64,000 bases of DNA from Pigmentiphaga sp. (GCA_023228945.1 JALOAI010000005.1:62001-126000), one strand, 5' to 3'. Shown: positions 44,894 to 53,772, numbered from the stretch's first letter. The notes: generated by a model from the letters alone, not told the origin. Made by a program: numbers and translations.

Positions 44894-45535
44894 ATGCCCT
44901 TGCCTCCTTCGTCCGTGCCCCGCGAGCCGATCCACGATCGCTCGATACGGGCAAAGTCGTATCTTCGCCAGGATGGTCTGCTCGACATCGAAGCGGAGCT
45001 GCTCGACGTCAAGGGATACGATTTCACCTCCCGCAAAGGGCTGCGGCCCGCCGGAACGCCGGTGCATCACATGCACCTGCGTGTCACGATCGACGACGAC
45101 TTCAATATCGTCGAGGCCGTGGCGGCTTACGATGCGGCGCCCTACGACGAACGCTGTTCCTCCATCCAGGCCGATTACGCCGACTTGGTCGGCCTCAACC
45201 TGTTGCGCGGCTTCCGCCACCAGGTCCGGGATCGTTTCGGGGCTACCGCGGGCTGTACCCACTTGAGCGAATTGGCCCTGGTGCTACCCACTGTGGCCAT
45301 CCAGTCCCGATCGCGGCGCTACGCGAAGCAAGCGGCCGTCGACTCCACCGTGCGGCCATTTGCCATTGATGGTTGTCACGCTTTGCGCCACGATGGCAGT
45401 GTCGTACAGGAGTTCCACCCGCGCTGGTATGGTGTGCCCAAGGGCGGGCTGCCTCATCCCCAGCCCGCCGAAGCCGACACGTCGGCTGCCGCCGGTTCCG
45501 CTCCTTCCTCCCCTTCTTCTTCAAGCGACTCTTAA
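44894..45535 (+). CDS. DUF2889 protein
   Basis: A 213-residue protein with the conserved pattern HDRSIRAKSYLRQDGLLDIEAELLD, then HHMHLRVTIDDDFNIVEAVAAYDAAPY, and CSSIQADYADLVGLNLLRGFR. The tail is Ser/Ala-rich. Its function is unknown; family members are common in betaproteobacteria and sometimes lie with amidohydrolase or carboxylate genes. ATG 44894 is used. It ends 8 bp before sucC, so a shared transcript is possible. A TATACT -10-like box sits at 44858-44863. Confidence 0.8.
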   Translation: MPLPPSSVPREPIHDRSIRAKSYLRQDGLLDIEAELLDVKGYDFTSRKGLRPAGTPVHHMHLRVTIDDDFNIVEAVAAYDAAPYDERCSSIQADYADLVGLNLLRGFRHQVRDRFGATAGCTHLSELALVLPTVAIQSRSRRYAKQAAVDSTVRPFAIDGCHALRHDGSVVQEFHPRWYGVPKGGLPHPQPAEADTSAAAGSAPSSPSSSSDS

Positions 45536-45543
45536 GGTTACGC

Positions 45544-46704
45544 ATGAAAATTCACGAGTATCAGGGCAAAGAGCTCCTGAAAAAATTTGGCGTCACGGTG
45601 CCGCGCGGCATTCCCGTGTTCTCGGTCGATGAGGCCGTCAAGGCGGCCGAAGCCCTGGGCGGCCCGGTCTGGGTCGTCAAGGCCCAGATCCACGCCGGCG
45701 GCCGAGGCAAGGGCGGCGGCGTCAAGATCGCCAAGTCGATCGACGAAGTCCGCCAACTGGCCTCCGAAATCCTCGGCATGCAGTTGATCACGCATCAAAC
45801 CGGCGCCCAAGGCCAGAAGGTGCGTCGCCTGCTCATCGAAGAAGGCGCCGACATCAAGAAGGAATACTACGTCGGCATCGTCACCGACCGCGGCACCCAG
45901 CGTGTCTGCGTCATGGCCTCCAGCGAAGGCGGCATGGAGATCGAAGAAGTCGCCGAGGAGTCGCCCGAGAAGATCCTCAAGGTCTTCGTGGATCCGGCCA
46001 CGGGCCTCACCCAGGAAGAAGCCGAGGGCCTGGCCCGTGGCATCGGCATTCCCGAGGGCTCGATCGCCAAGGCCGCCGACCAATTCCAGAAGCTCTATAA
46101 AACCTACTGGGATACCGACTCCTCGCTCGCCGAGATCAACCCGCTCATCCTCACCGGCAGCGGCGACATCATCGCGCTCGACGCGAAGTTCAACTTCGAC
46201 TCCAACGCCTTGTTCCGCCATCCCAAGCTGGTCGAGTGCCGCGACCTCGACGAAGAAGATCCGGCCGAGATCGAAGCCAGCAAGTACGATCTGGCCTACA
46301 TCCAGCTCGAAGGCAACATCGGCTGCCTGGTCAACGGCGCCGGCCTGGCCATGGCCACCATGGACACGATCAAGCTGTTCGGCGGCGAACCGGCCAACTT
46401 CCTCGACGTGGGCGGCGGCGCCACCACCGAGAAAGTCACCGAAGCCTTCAAGATCATGCTCAAGAACCCGGACGTGAAAGCGATCCTGGTCAACATCTTT
46501 GGCGGCATCATGCGTTGCGACGTGATCGCCGAAGGCGTGATCGCCGCGTGCAAGGCGGTGAATCTGCAGGTTCCCCTGGTGGTGCGCATGAAAGGCACCA
46601 ACGAAGAGCTGGGCAAGAAGCTGCTCGCCGAGTCCGGCCTGCCCATCATCAGTGCCGACACGATGGCCGAAGCGGCCACCCGCGTGGTCGAAGCCGCCAA
46701 GTAA
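45544..46704 (+). CDS. sucC: succinyl-CoA synthetase beta subunit
   Basis: A 386-residue ATP-grasp subunit starting MKIHEYQGKELLKKFGV, with the glycine-rich HAGGRGKGGGVK ATP loop and the GGIMRCDVIAEG C-terminal region. With SucD it makes succinate, CoA and NTP from succinyl-CoA in the TCA cycle. It lies 23 bp before sucD. Confidence 0.98.
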   Translation: MKIHEYQGKELLKKFGVTVPRGIPVFSVDEAVKAAEALGGPVWVVKAQIHAGGRGKGGGVKIAKSIDEVRQLASEILGMQLITHQTGAQGQKVRRLLIEEGADIKKEYYVGIVTDRGTQRVCVMASSEGGMEIEEVAEESPEKILKVFVDPATGLTQEEAEGLARGIGIPEGSIAKAADQFQKLYKTYWDTDSSLAEINPLILTGSGDIIALDAKFNFDSNALFRHPKLVECRDLDEEDPAEIEASKYDLAYIQLEGNIGCLVNGAGLAMATMDTIKLFGGEPANFLDVGGGATTEKVTEAFKIMLKNPDVKAILVNIFGGIMRCDVIAEGVIAACKAVNLQVPLVVRMKGTNEELGKKLLAESGLPIISADTMAEAATRVVEAAK

Positions 46705-46727
46705 CCGACAGCCAGAGGATTCGCCAA

Positions 46728-47609
46728 ATGTCGATTCTGATCAACAAAGACACCAAAGTCATCACGCAGGGCATCACCGGTAAAACCGGCCAGTTCCACA
46801 CCCGCGCCTGCCGCGAATACGCCAACGGCCGCGAAGCCTTCGTCGCCGGCGTCAACCCCAAGCGCGCCGGCGAGGATTTCGAAGGCGTGCCCATCTACGG
46901 CACCGTGGCCGAAGCCAAGGCCGCCACCGGCGCCACCGTATCGGTCATCTACGTGCCGCCCGCGGGCGCCGCCGCCGCCATCTGGGAAGCCGTCGAGGCC
47001 GATCTCGACCTCGCCATCTGCATCACCGAAGGCATCCCCGTGCGCGACATGCTCGAAGTGCGCAACCGCATGCGCGCCAAGGGCAGCAAAACCTTGCTGC
47101 TGGGCCCCAACTGCCCCGGCCTGATCACGCCCGACGAACTCAAGATCGGCATCATGCCCGGCCACATCCACCGCAAGGGCCGCATCGGCATCGTCAGCCG
47201 CTCGGGCACGCTCACCTACGAAGCCGTGGCGCAAGTCACGGATCTGGGGCTGGGCCAGTCCAGCGCCGTGGGCATCGGCGGCGACCCCATCAATGGCCTC
47301 AAGCACATCGACGTGCTCAAGATGTTCAACGATGATCCCGACACCGACGCCGTGATCATGATCGGCGAGATCGGCGGGCCCGACGAAGTCGAGGCCGCGC
47401 TCTGGGCCAAAGACAACATGAAGAAGCCGATGGTCGGCTTCATCGCCGGCGTCACCGCGCCTCCGGGCAAGCGGATGGGCCACGCGGGCGCCCTGATCTC
47501 GGGCGGCGCCGACACGGCCGACGCCAAACTCGAAGTGATGGAGGCTTGCGGCATCAAAACCACCCGCAACCCCTCCGAGATGGGCAAGCTCATCAAAGCC
47601 GTTCTGTAA
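46728..47609 (+). CDS. sucD: succinyl-CoA synthetase alpha subunit
   Basis: A 293-residue CoA-binding subunit. The Rossmann start is MSILINKDTKVITQGITGKTG. The phosphohistidine is in KRMGHAGALISGG and the CoA loop in ITEGIPVRDM. It is second in the sucCD operon. Confidence 0.98.
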   Translation: MSILINKDTKVITQGITGKTGQFHTRACREYANGREAFVAGVNPKRAGEDFEGVPIYGTVAEAKAATGATVSVIYVPPAGAAAAIWEAVEADLDLAICITEGIPVRDMLEVRNRMRAKGSKTLLLGPNCPGLITPDELKIGIMPGHIHRKGRIGIVSRSGTLTYEAVAQVTDLGLGQSSAVGIGGDPINGLKHIDVLKMFNDDPDTDAVIMIGEIGGPDEVEAALWAKDNMKKPMVGFIAGVTAPPGKRMGHAGALISGGADTADAKLEVMEACGIKTTRNPSEMGKLIKAVL

Positions 47610-47788
47610 TGTAGTGTGTAGATGGGAGGGCTCCGCGGGGCGGAGTCCTGGCGCCGGTCGCGATCGCGGCCGGTACTCCCTTGGACTGGGAGTGTTGCAA
47701 GTTGAGCCGGCGTGTCATGTGCCGGCTCACCTTGCCGGCATCCAAATCCATCGCCAGTCATCGACGAAAAAAAGACGAGGCAAAAACC
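47610..47788 (+). promoter_or_regulatory. 179-nt structured leader before the TerC gene
   Basis: Successive hairpins are CTCCGC/GCGGAG (about 47629-47644), ACTCCC/GGGAGT (47675-47680 and 47688-47693) and GAGCCGGC/GCCGGCTC (47704-47711 and 47721-47728). TerC genes often lie under the manganese yybP-ykoY riboswitch. I do not see that motif's conserved core here, so this is at most a structured leader or the sucCD terminator region. Confidence 0.4.
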
Positions 47789-48493
47789 ATGATGGAGTTT
47801 TTTTATACCCTGAGCTGGGTGGCGGTTTTTCAGATCATCATGATCGATATCCTGCTGGGGGGCGACAATGCGGTCGTCATCGCCCTGGCCTGCCGCAACT
47901 TGCCGCCCAAGTTGCGCTGGAAAGGGATACTCTGGGGTACGGCGGGCGCGATCATCCTGCGCGTCATCCTGATTTTTTTCGCCGTCACGCTATTGCAGGT
48001 GCCATTCCTTAAAGTGGTGGGCGGGCTGCTGCTGCTCTGGATCGGCGTCAAACTGTTGTTGCCCGAACACGATGAGCACGGTGATTTGCAAGGCGGCAGC
48101 ACTTTATTGTCGGCGATCAAAACCATTATCTTGGCCGACTTCATCATGAGCCTCGACAACGTCATCGCCATCGCCGGCGCGGCGCAGCGGGCCCATGGCG
48201 ACCATCAGATGGGGCTGGTGATTTTCGGCTTGCTGGTGAGCGTGCCCATCATCATCTGGGGCAGCACGCTGGTGCTCAAGCTCATCGATCGCTACCCGGT
48301 GGTCGTGACTTTCGGCGCCGCGCTGCTGGGTTGGATCGCGGGCGGCATGCTCGTGACCGACACGATGACGGTCAAGTATCTGGGCGAGCCTTCCAAGGCC
48401 GTGCAATACGGCACCGAAGTGTTCTTCGCCCTGTTCGTCGTCGTCGTGGGGCTTTGGCTGGCCTCCCGCAAAAAGAAGGAACGTAGCGCATGA
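47789..48493 (+). CDS. TerC-family integral membrane protein (YjbE type)
   Basis: A 234-residue protein with about 7 transmembrane helices. The conserved acidic motifs are IDILLGGDNAVVIALA near the N-terminus and DFIMSLDNVIAIAGAA in the second half, characteristic of TerC metal transporters. Homologues export manganese or load exoenzymes with it. Two ATGs in a row (47789 and 47792) follow GACGAGG. Its stop overlaps the micropeptide start. Confidence 0.9.
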   Translation: MMEFFYTLSWVAVFQIIMIDILLGGDNAVVIALACRNLPPKLRWKGILWGTAGAIILRVILIFFAVTLLQVPFLKVVGGLLLLWIGVKLLLPEHDEHGDLQGGSTLLSAIKTIILADFIMSLDNVIAIAGAAQRAHGDHQMGLVIFGLLVSVPIIIWGSTLVLKLIDRYPVVVTFGAALLGWIAGGMLVTDTMTVKYLGEPSKAVQYGTEVFFALFVVVVGLWLASRKKKERSA

Positions 48494-48594
48494 AATCGAA
48501 ACCGCAGGTCCGCGGCCTGACCATCCTTCAGCTCATGCTCGTGCTGGGCTTGCTGGGCATCGGCGCCTGGCTGGTACTCAACGCCTTGGTTTGA
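48490..48594 (+). CDS. 34-residue pilin-like membrane micropeptide
   Basis: The ATG overlaps the TerC stop (ATGA), implying coupled translation. The product is a short basic head (MKSKPQVRG) plus one hydrophobic helix, TILQLMLVLGLLGIGAWLVL, and ends NALV. The RG/LTILQL junction resembles a type IV prepilin cleavage site with Gln in place of Glu5. No globular domain follows. It could be a TerC accessory peptide. The last 17 nt overlap the 3' end of the sirtuin gene on the other strand. It is unrecognised beyond that. Confidence 0.6.
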   Translation: MKSKPQVRGLTILQLMLVLGLLGIGAWLVLNALV

Positions 48595-49420
48595 GTTCCG
48601 CCGCGGGCGGCGAGCCAGGGCCGCCGTCGGCGGCGATGATGTCGATCAAATGGCTCATCTGCGGGCCCGCCTTGCCGCGCACGCTGGCATGGGCCAGGGC
48701 GTCGAGCGGCGTGGCGTCGGGATTTACCTGGATCACAAGGGCGCCGCAGCGGCGCGCCAGCTGGGGGAGGGCCGCGGCGGGATACACCAGCGACGACGTT
48801 CCCACGCTGAACAGCACGTCGCAATTCTCGACCGCGGCCTGGGCGGCTTGCCAGTCGGCGTCGGGCAGGGCTTCGCCGAACCAGACCACACCCGGGCGTA
48901 TCGGGCCCTTGCACCGTGCGCAGCGCGGCGGCGGCAAGAGCGCCTGCGACGGCTCGGCCGAAGGCAAGGGCTGTTCGGGATGCTGGTGGCGCTGGCCGCA
49001 ATGATGGCAGCGCGCCTGCTCCAGCCGGCCATGCAGGTGCAGCACATGGCGCGCGCCAGCCCGCTCATGCAGATCATCGACGTTCTGGGTGACCACGCAG
49101 ACTTCGACCGGGCTCCGCTGCAGGCGTGCGATGGCGTGATGGGCTGCGTTGGGCCGGGCGCGCAGGATATGACCGCGCCGCCATTCGTACCAGCCCCAAA
49201 CGAGATCGGGCGTACGCTCGAACGCTTCCGGGGTGGCCAGCGCCTTGGGATCGTACCGCGACCATAGACTGTCTTCATCGCCGCGGAAGGTGGCGATCCC
49301 GCTTTCCTGCGACACGCCGGCCCCAGTGAAAACCACCACACGACGCGCATGGCGCAGCCGTTCGCACAGGGGGCCGGGAAGTTCGGCGGCGTCTTGAAGC
49401 ACCAGAGGGGTGTCGGTCAT
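48578..49420 (-). CDS. NAD-dependent deacylase (sirtuin, CobB-like)
   Basis: A 280-residue sirtuin. The NAD motifs are FTGAGVSQESGIATFRG (31-47) and TQNVDDLHERAG. Zinc cysteines are CHHCG and CARCKG, and GTSSLVYPAA lies in the Rossmann core. Tyr78 and Arg81 in GWYEWRRGH form the YxxR pair that marks class III enzymes able to remove succinyl and malonyl groups. ATG 49420 is used; the longer frame is upstream DNA. It lies close to sucCD, the succinyl-CoA enzyme. Confidence 0.92.
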   Translation of the reverse strand: MTDTPLVLQDAAELPGPLCERLRHARRVVVFTGAGVSQESGIATFRGDEDSLWSRYDPKALATPEAFERTPDLVWGWYEWRRGHILRARPNAAHHAIARLQRSPVEVCVVTQNVDDLHERAGARHVLHLHGRLEQARCHHCGQRHQHPEQPLPSAEPSQALLPPPRCARCKGPIRPGVVWFGEALPDADWQAAQAAVENCDVLFSVGTSSLVYPAAALPQLARRCGALVIQVNPDATPLDALAHASVRGKAGPQMSHLIDIIAADGGPGSPPAAELKPRR

Positions 49421-49806
49421 GGTGGGAAACTCCTGGTGAACTCGACCGGTGATCGGGATCGGCGGGCTTGCCGACGGAGCAGGGACGCTTGCCAGGAGGC
49501 CGGCGAGGGTGGGCGCCGACGAGAAAGCGCGCGCGGAGAGGCATTGTCGCATCTGCCATGGAAGCAAGCGCGGGCTCTCGGTCGGGAAAAAAGCTTATTT
49601 ATGTGTTGACTGCATGAATATATCCATTAAATCCATTTCTGTTTTGAGTAGCCCGGTTCTAGAATACGCCGTGCTGGCGCCGCCGCGACCCGCCCCGGCA
49701 GACTCGGGCGATGCGATTGCATCAGGGTTGCCGCAGCGGATCCAGTGGTGCCGCGAGTTGTTGCTGGCCACGCATCAAGGGCGGCCTCCTGACGGGGCCA
49801 AGCGAG
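49421..49806. other. 386-bp intergenic region with AT-rich promoter zone
   Basis: No gene is seen. An AT-rich island at about 49590-49665 contains TTGACT (49606-49611) with TTAAAT 15 bp later, a weak promoter candidate for the BASS transporter. The right 130 bp is GC-rich leader. Confidence 0.4.
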
Positions 49807-50874
49807 ATGGCACGTCAGCTACAGCCATTCCGGCGGTTTTTTCTCATTCTTTTTCATGGCAGTGTTCTTGTGGCCTGGCAACGTCCTTCCTATATTCCCG
49901 ATAATTACACGCTGTTATTGGCCGGCACCGTGGTGCTGGCAACGCTGCTGCCCGCACGGGGTGCGGCCGCGGTGGGTTTCGAATGGCTGACCACGCTGGC
50001 GATCGCGGCACTGTTCTTCCTGCACGGCGCCAAGCTCTCGCGCGCGGCCATCATTGCCGGGGCCGGGCATTGGCGCTTGCACGGCTTGATCTTCGCCTGC
50101 ACTTTCCTGCTGTTTCCGTTGCTGGGTCTGGCCCTCGGTCCGGTGCTGCGGCCGCTGATCTCCGAGCCTTTGTACATGGGCGTACTCTATCTTTGCTTCC
50201 TGCCATCCACGGTGCAGTCCGCCATCGCGCTCACCAGCATGGCGCGAGGCAATATATCGGCGGCCGTCTGCGCGGCTTCGGGCTCCACGCTGCTCGGCGT
50301 GTTCATCACGCCTTTCCTGGTGGAGTGGTGGGTGTCGTCCGGCGCGGGTGAGGTCGCGATCTGGGAGTCGGTGGGGCGCATCCTGCTGCAGCTCATGCTG
50401 CCGTTTTTCGTCGGCCATCTGCTGCGTCCCTGGCTGGAGCCGGTCATGGCCCGCTCGCGGGGGCTGTTGATGGTGGTCGACCGCGGGTCCATCCTGCTGG
50501 TCATTTACACCGCCTTCAGCGCCGCCGTGCTGGGCGGGCTGTGGCAGCAGGTGGACGTCGGCTCGATCATCATGCTGATCGTCCTCAGCACCGCCTTGCT
50601 GGCGATCGTGCTGGCCGTCTCGGGCTGGCTGGGCCGGCGCTTCGGGTTCGATCACGCCGACCGCGTCACCATCATGCTGGCCGCATCGCAAAAAAGCCTG
50701 GCCAGCGGCGTGCCCATGGCACAGGTGCTGTTCGCCACACCGGTGGTGGGCATGATGGTGTTGCCATTGATGATTTATCACCAGATCCAGCTCATGGTGT
50801 GCTCGGTGCTGGCCCAGCGCTGGGGCCGCCAGGCGATGCCGGCGGCAGACGAAGCCGCCGGCTATTCCCGATAA
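49807..50874 (+). CDS. bile acid:sodium symporter-family (BASS) transporter
   Basis: A 355-residue membrane protein of about 10 helices, YfeH/SBF-like type. FLPSTVQSAIALTSMARGN and AASQKSLASGVPMAQVLF are the two crossover motifs of this family. The substrate is unknown, and sodium coupling is inferred from the family. ATG 49807 gives a basic N-terminus before the first helix. Confidence 0.87.
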   Translation: MARQLQPFRRFFLILFHGSVLVAWQRPSYIPDNYTLLLAGTVVLATLLPARGAAAVGFEWLTTLAIAALFFLHGAKLSRAAIIAGAGHWRLHGLIFACTFLLFPLLGLALGPVLRPLISEPLYMGVLYLCFLPSTVQSAIALTSMARGNISAAVCAASGSTLLGVFITPFLVEWWVSSGAGEVAIWESVGRILLQLMLPFFVGHLLRPWLEPVMARSRGLLMVVDRGSILLVIYTAFSAAVLGGLWQQVDVGSIIMLIVLSTALLAIVLAVSGWLGRRFGFDHADRVTIMLAASQKSLASGVPMAQVLFATPVVGMMVLPLMIYHQIQLMVCSVLAQRWGRQAMPAADEAAGYSR

Positions 50875-51018
50875 CACGAGGCGGCCGGGACACCAGGCCG
50901 TGACCGACCCGGAAGCTGCGGGCCGGTTCGCCCGCCCCGGTTTGCCGGATGATCCAACAACCTATCCCCGAGGCGGCGGCAGAATCGGGACCGCTGGCTT
51001 TCGGATGGAGCGTGCGAT

Positions 51019-51876
51019 ATGCAAGATTGGAAACAACTCACGGTGGCGCAATTGCGCGAACAGTACGAGCAGGAGCGCTACGCGCCCAATCAGGGCGAAG
51101 TCCTGGGCGGCATGGCCCGGCGCAGCCGCGAGGTGCGCGAGGCCATCACCGTCGAGGCTTTTCGTTACGGGATCGAGGCGGACGAAACCGGCTGGTGGTG
51201 CCCGCCGGCGGGGCAGGGCGGCGAGATCGTCTGCCTGATCCATGGCGGCGCCTGGCGTGGCGGGCGGGGCGAGAATTATCTGTATCCCGCGCCCTGGATC
51301 ACCGCCGACGGACGCCATTACGTCAGCCTGGAGTTCGGCAGCGCGCTCGATTTCGGGGGGCGGATCCAGCCCATGGTCGACCAGGTACGGCGCGGCCTGA
51401 GCCACGTCATCCGGCAGGCCGAGGCGCGCGGCGCCAGCCCTCGCGTGCATTTGGTGGGGCACTCCTCCGGCGCGCACCTGGCGGCTTGCCTGGCCACGCT
51501 CGATTGGCGAGTGCTGGTGCCTGAATACCCCGATGCGCTGCGCAGCATGCTGCTGTGCAGCGGCTCATACGACCTCGAGCCGGTCAGCCATTCGGGCCGT
51601 CGCGAATACCTGCGCCTGGATGCCGCCGAGATCCAGGCGCTCAGCCCGCTGCGCCAGGTATTCGATCCGCGGCGGCCGATTTTCCTGACGGTGGGCGAGC
51701 ACGAGTCGCCGGAATTCCGGCGCCACTACGAAACCCTGCGCCACAAGCTGAGCCAGGCCGGGGTGCCGCTGCGCGAGTGGGTGGCGCCCGGCTTGAATCA
51801 CTTCGAAATCATCCAGACCTTCGATGCCGACGGCGCGCTGGGCCGCTTCTGGCAAGAAAGCCTGGCCCAGATATAG
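51019..51876 (+). CDS. alpha/beta hydrolase (arylformamidase-like)
   Basis: A 285-residue cytoplasmic hydrolase. The oxyanion-hole motif HGGAW is at 75-79 and the nucleophile elbow GHSSGAH at 146-152 (Ser148). The late catalytic Asp is probably in TVGEHESPEF or nearby, and the His is in GLNHFEI. This HGGxW type includes kynurenine formamidases and carboxylesterases. It stands alone; the next gene, a Bug remnant, lies on the other strand. The exact substrate is unassigned. Confidence 0.85.
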   Translation: MQDWKQLTVAQLREQYEQERYAPNQGEVLGGMARRSREVREAITVEAFRYGIEADETGWWCPPAGQGGEIVCLIHGGAWRGGRGENYLYPAPWITADGRHYVSLEFGSALDFGGRIQPMVDQVRRGLSHVIRQAEARGASPRVHLVGHSSGAHLAACLATLDWRVLVPEYPDALRSMLLCSGSYDLEPVSHSGRREYLRLDAAEIQALSPLRQVFDPRRPIFLTVGEHESPEFRRHYETLRHKLSQAGVPLREWVAPGLNHFEIIQTFDADGALGRFWQESLAQI

Positions 51877-51920
51877 CCGCGGGTACTGCGCCACCATGAG
51901 GGCCCGCCCCCGACGTGTGA

Positions 51921-52633
51921 TCAATCCTGGGCGGTGAAGCCGGTTTTTTCCACGATGCCGCGCCAGTACGCAATCTCGCGAGGCGTGTAGTTAGGGGATG
52001 TGTTGGGCCGCCACCCCCGTACTCTGGGCGAAGACTTCGCCTGCAAACTGGGATGGCGAGCCCGCTCCGAAAGAGCCGAACGAGACGCGCTCGGCGTTAT
52101 CCTTCATCCATTGCGCCAAACCGGCCACATCGTCGACCGGCAACGACGCCGGCACCGCCAGCACGAGTTCGAAATCAACGAGGCGAGCAATCGGTTCGAA
52201 ATCCGCAACGGGGTCGTAGGGGATTTTGTTGTATGCCACCGGATTGACCGACATGGTTTGGGCGAAACCCATCAGCAGCGTATGGCCATCGGGTTTGGCC
52301 TGGGCCGCGGCCTGCACGCCGATGAAGCCGTTGGCGCCTGGCCGGTTGATGACGATGACCGGCTGGCCCAGCCGGTTTCCGAGCTGTTCGCCAAACATAC
52401 GGGATACGACGTCCGGCGTACCGCCGGCCGGGCCGGGCACGATAAGCTCGATGGGCCGGTCGGATGACGCGGCGGATACCGGTAGGCACACGGTAAAGAC
52501 GCTAACCAAAAAAAAAGGCCCCCACGCTTGCCGCTGAAGCGGCGGCGCTGCCCCCCGGAGGGGGCTTTTTGCCATTGGGGCGGCCCGGCGGCAAAAAAGC
52601 GGCACAGACTGAATGGATGGAAAGTGTTGGCAT
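51921..52633 (-). pseudogene. Bug-family (TctC) receptor, disrupted twice
   Basis: The original start is probably ATG 52633, preceded by GGAGGAG. After MPTLSIHSVC the frame enters a copy of the GC-rich hairpin repeat (about 52508-52603) and meets a stop. The true receptor resumes in another frame at FLVSVFTVCLPVSAASSDRP and runs through the family core (ELIVPGPAGGTPD...) to GVAAQHIP at 51991. There a TAA ends it. The next frame encodes a typical Bug C-terminus, YTPREIAYWRGIVEKTGF...D, ending at 51921. About 100-120 residues between the two pieces are missing. So there is an insertion in the signal peptide and an internal deletion. Confidence 0.83.
52508..52603. repeat. GC-rich hairpin repeat inside the Bug signal-peptide region
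   Basis: A single copy of the 10397-10670 family: CCCCCACGCTTGCCGCTGAA, then the CCCCCC/GGAGGGGG hairpin and the outer stem TTTTTGCC (52566-52573)/GGCAAAAA (52590-52597). An A9 run marks the left edge. It lies between MPTLSIHSVC and the rest of the signal peptide of the Bug gene, so it appears to have inserted into coding DNA. Confidence 0.85.
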
Positions 52634-52823
52634 GGTGGGTGTCTCCTCCTGGGTCACTTTGGAATGCAAACAGGCACGCGGTCGACGGCGCGCTGCAGGG
52701 CCAGTATAAGAATGGCTTGTCTTGTGGAGAATTGAATACTTCGGCTTCTTTTATTCCAGCCAGGCATACCTGAAAGGGGATGGAGCCTTGTCACGCCCCA
52801 TCCTCACCCGCCGTCGGGCGCGT

Positions 52824-53753
52824 TCAACCCCACCATCGTTGGCGGCGCCGGGCCACCTCCGCGCCGCCTTCGCGGATGATGCCCCACAGGCATTGCGCCA
52901 GCGGCGAGGGCTGCCGGTTGCGCCGGTGCGCCAGCATGATGGCGCGCTCGATGCGGGGGACGAGCGGCTGGGCCGCCAGCCCGGGCAGCCCGCTTTCGGG
53001 GATGGCCAAGCCGGGCATGATGCTGACTCCCAGGCCGGCGCGCACCAATTCGAAACCCGTGGTGGGATGCCCCACTTCCTGCACGATGCGGCTGGCGACG
53101 CCGTGGCGTTGCAGCGCCGCATCGATCAGGCGCCGGCTGCCCGAGACGTAGTCGAGCAGGATCAGTTGCCGGTCCGCCAGGTCGGTCCAGTGCGCGGGCT
53201 GCCGCACCAGGGGGTGGCCGGCCGGCGCGACGATGACGAAGGGGTCGTGGAGAATCGTTTCACATTCGGTTTCGCGGGCCACTTGCGCGTCGGGCTCCAC
53301 GACCACGCCGAAATCCACTTCACCGGACAAAATACTGCTCAGGACCTCCTGTTGCACGCGATCGAGGAGCACGACTTCCAATCCGGGCTCGCGCTCGGCG
53401 CTGAGCGCCAGACACAGCGGCATCAGCGCGGCGGACAGGGTGGGGGCCGAGGCCACGCGTACCTTGCCGCGCCGGGCGCTGGCCCAGTGGCGTAGTTCCA
53501 GCAGCGTGTTGTCCAGCTCATCCAGCCAGCGCGGCAGCATCTGGGCCAACATTTGTCCCGCTTCGGTCAGCACGACTTCGCGCGTGGTGCGATCGAACAG
53601 ACGCAGGTCGAGCTGGCGTTCGAGTTCGTGGACGGCCCGGCTGACGGCCGGCTGCGACAGACCCACGGTTTCGCCGGCGCGGCTGAAGTTGCGCGCCTGG
53701 GCCACGGCAAGAAAGACCTTGAGCTGGCGCAGGCTGATGGCGGTATCGGACAT
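52824..53753 (-). CDS. LysR-family transcriptional regulator
   Basis: A 309-residue LTTR. The HTH is ISLRQLKVFLAVAQARNFSR and VGLSQPAVSRAVHELERQL, followed by a substrate-binding domain with a C-terminal RRNRQPSPLAQCLW stretch (GbpR/CbbR-like). It lies 19 bp downstream of the MFS gene and about 190 bp upstream of the decayed Bug gene on the same strand, whose loss leaves its target uncertain. Confidence 0.92.
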   Translation of the reverse strand: MSDTAISLRQLKVFLAVAQARNFSRAGETVGLSQPAVSRAVHELERQLDLRLFDRTTREVVLTEAGQMLAQMLPRWLDELDNTLLELRHWASARRGKVRVASAPTLSAALMPLCLALSAEREPGLEVVLLDRVQQEVLSSILSGEVDFGVVVEPDAQVARETECETILHDPFVIVAPAGHPLVRQPAHWTDLADRQLILLDYVSGSRRLIDAALQRHGVASRIVQEVGHPTTGFELVRAGLGVSIMPGLAIPESGLPGLAAQPLVPRIERAIMLAHRRNRQPSPLAQCLWGIIREGGAEVARRRQRWWG

Positions 53754-53772
53754 TCGCGGAAGGCTCCCGGGC

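Noticed and set aside
47610..47788. yybP-ykoY manganese riboswitch before TerC
   Set aside because: The conserved core sequences were not seen; only generic hairpins are present. A covariance-model search is needed.
51991..52605. A working short Bug receptor from a GTG at 52605
   Set aside because: The start falls inside the repeat with no ribosome site, and the C-terminal domain is missing, so it is treated as part of the pseudogene.
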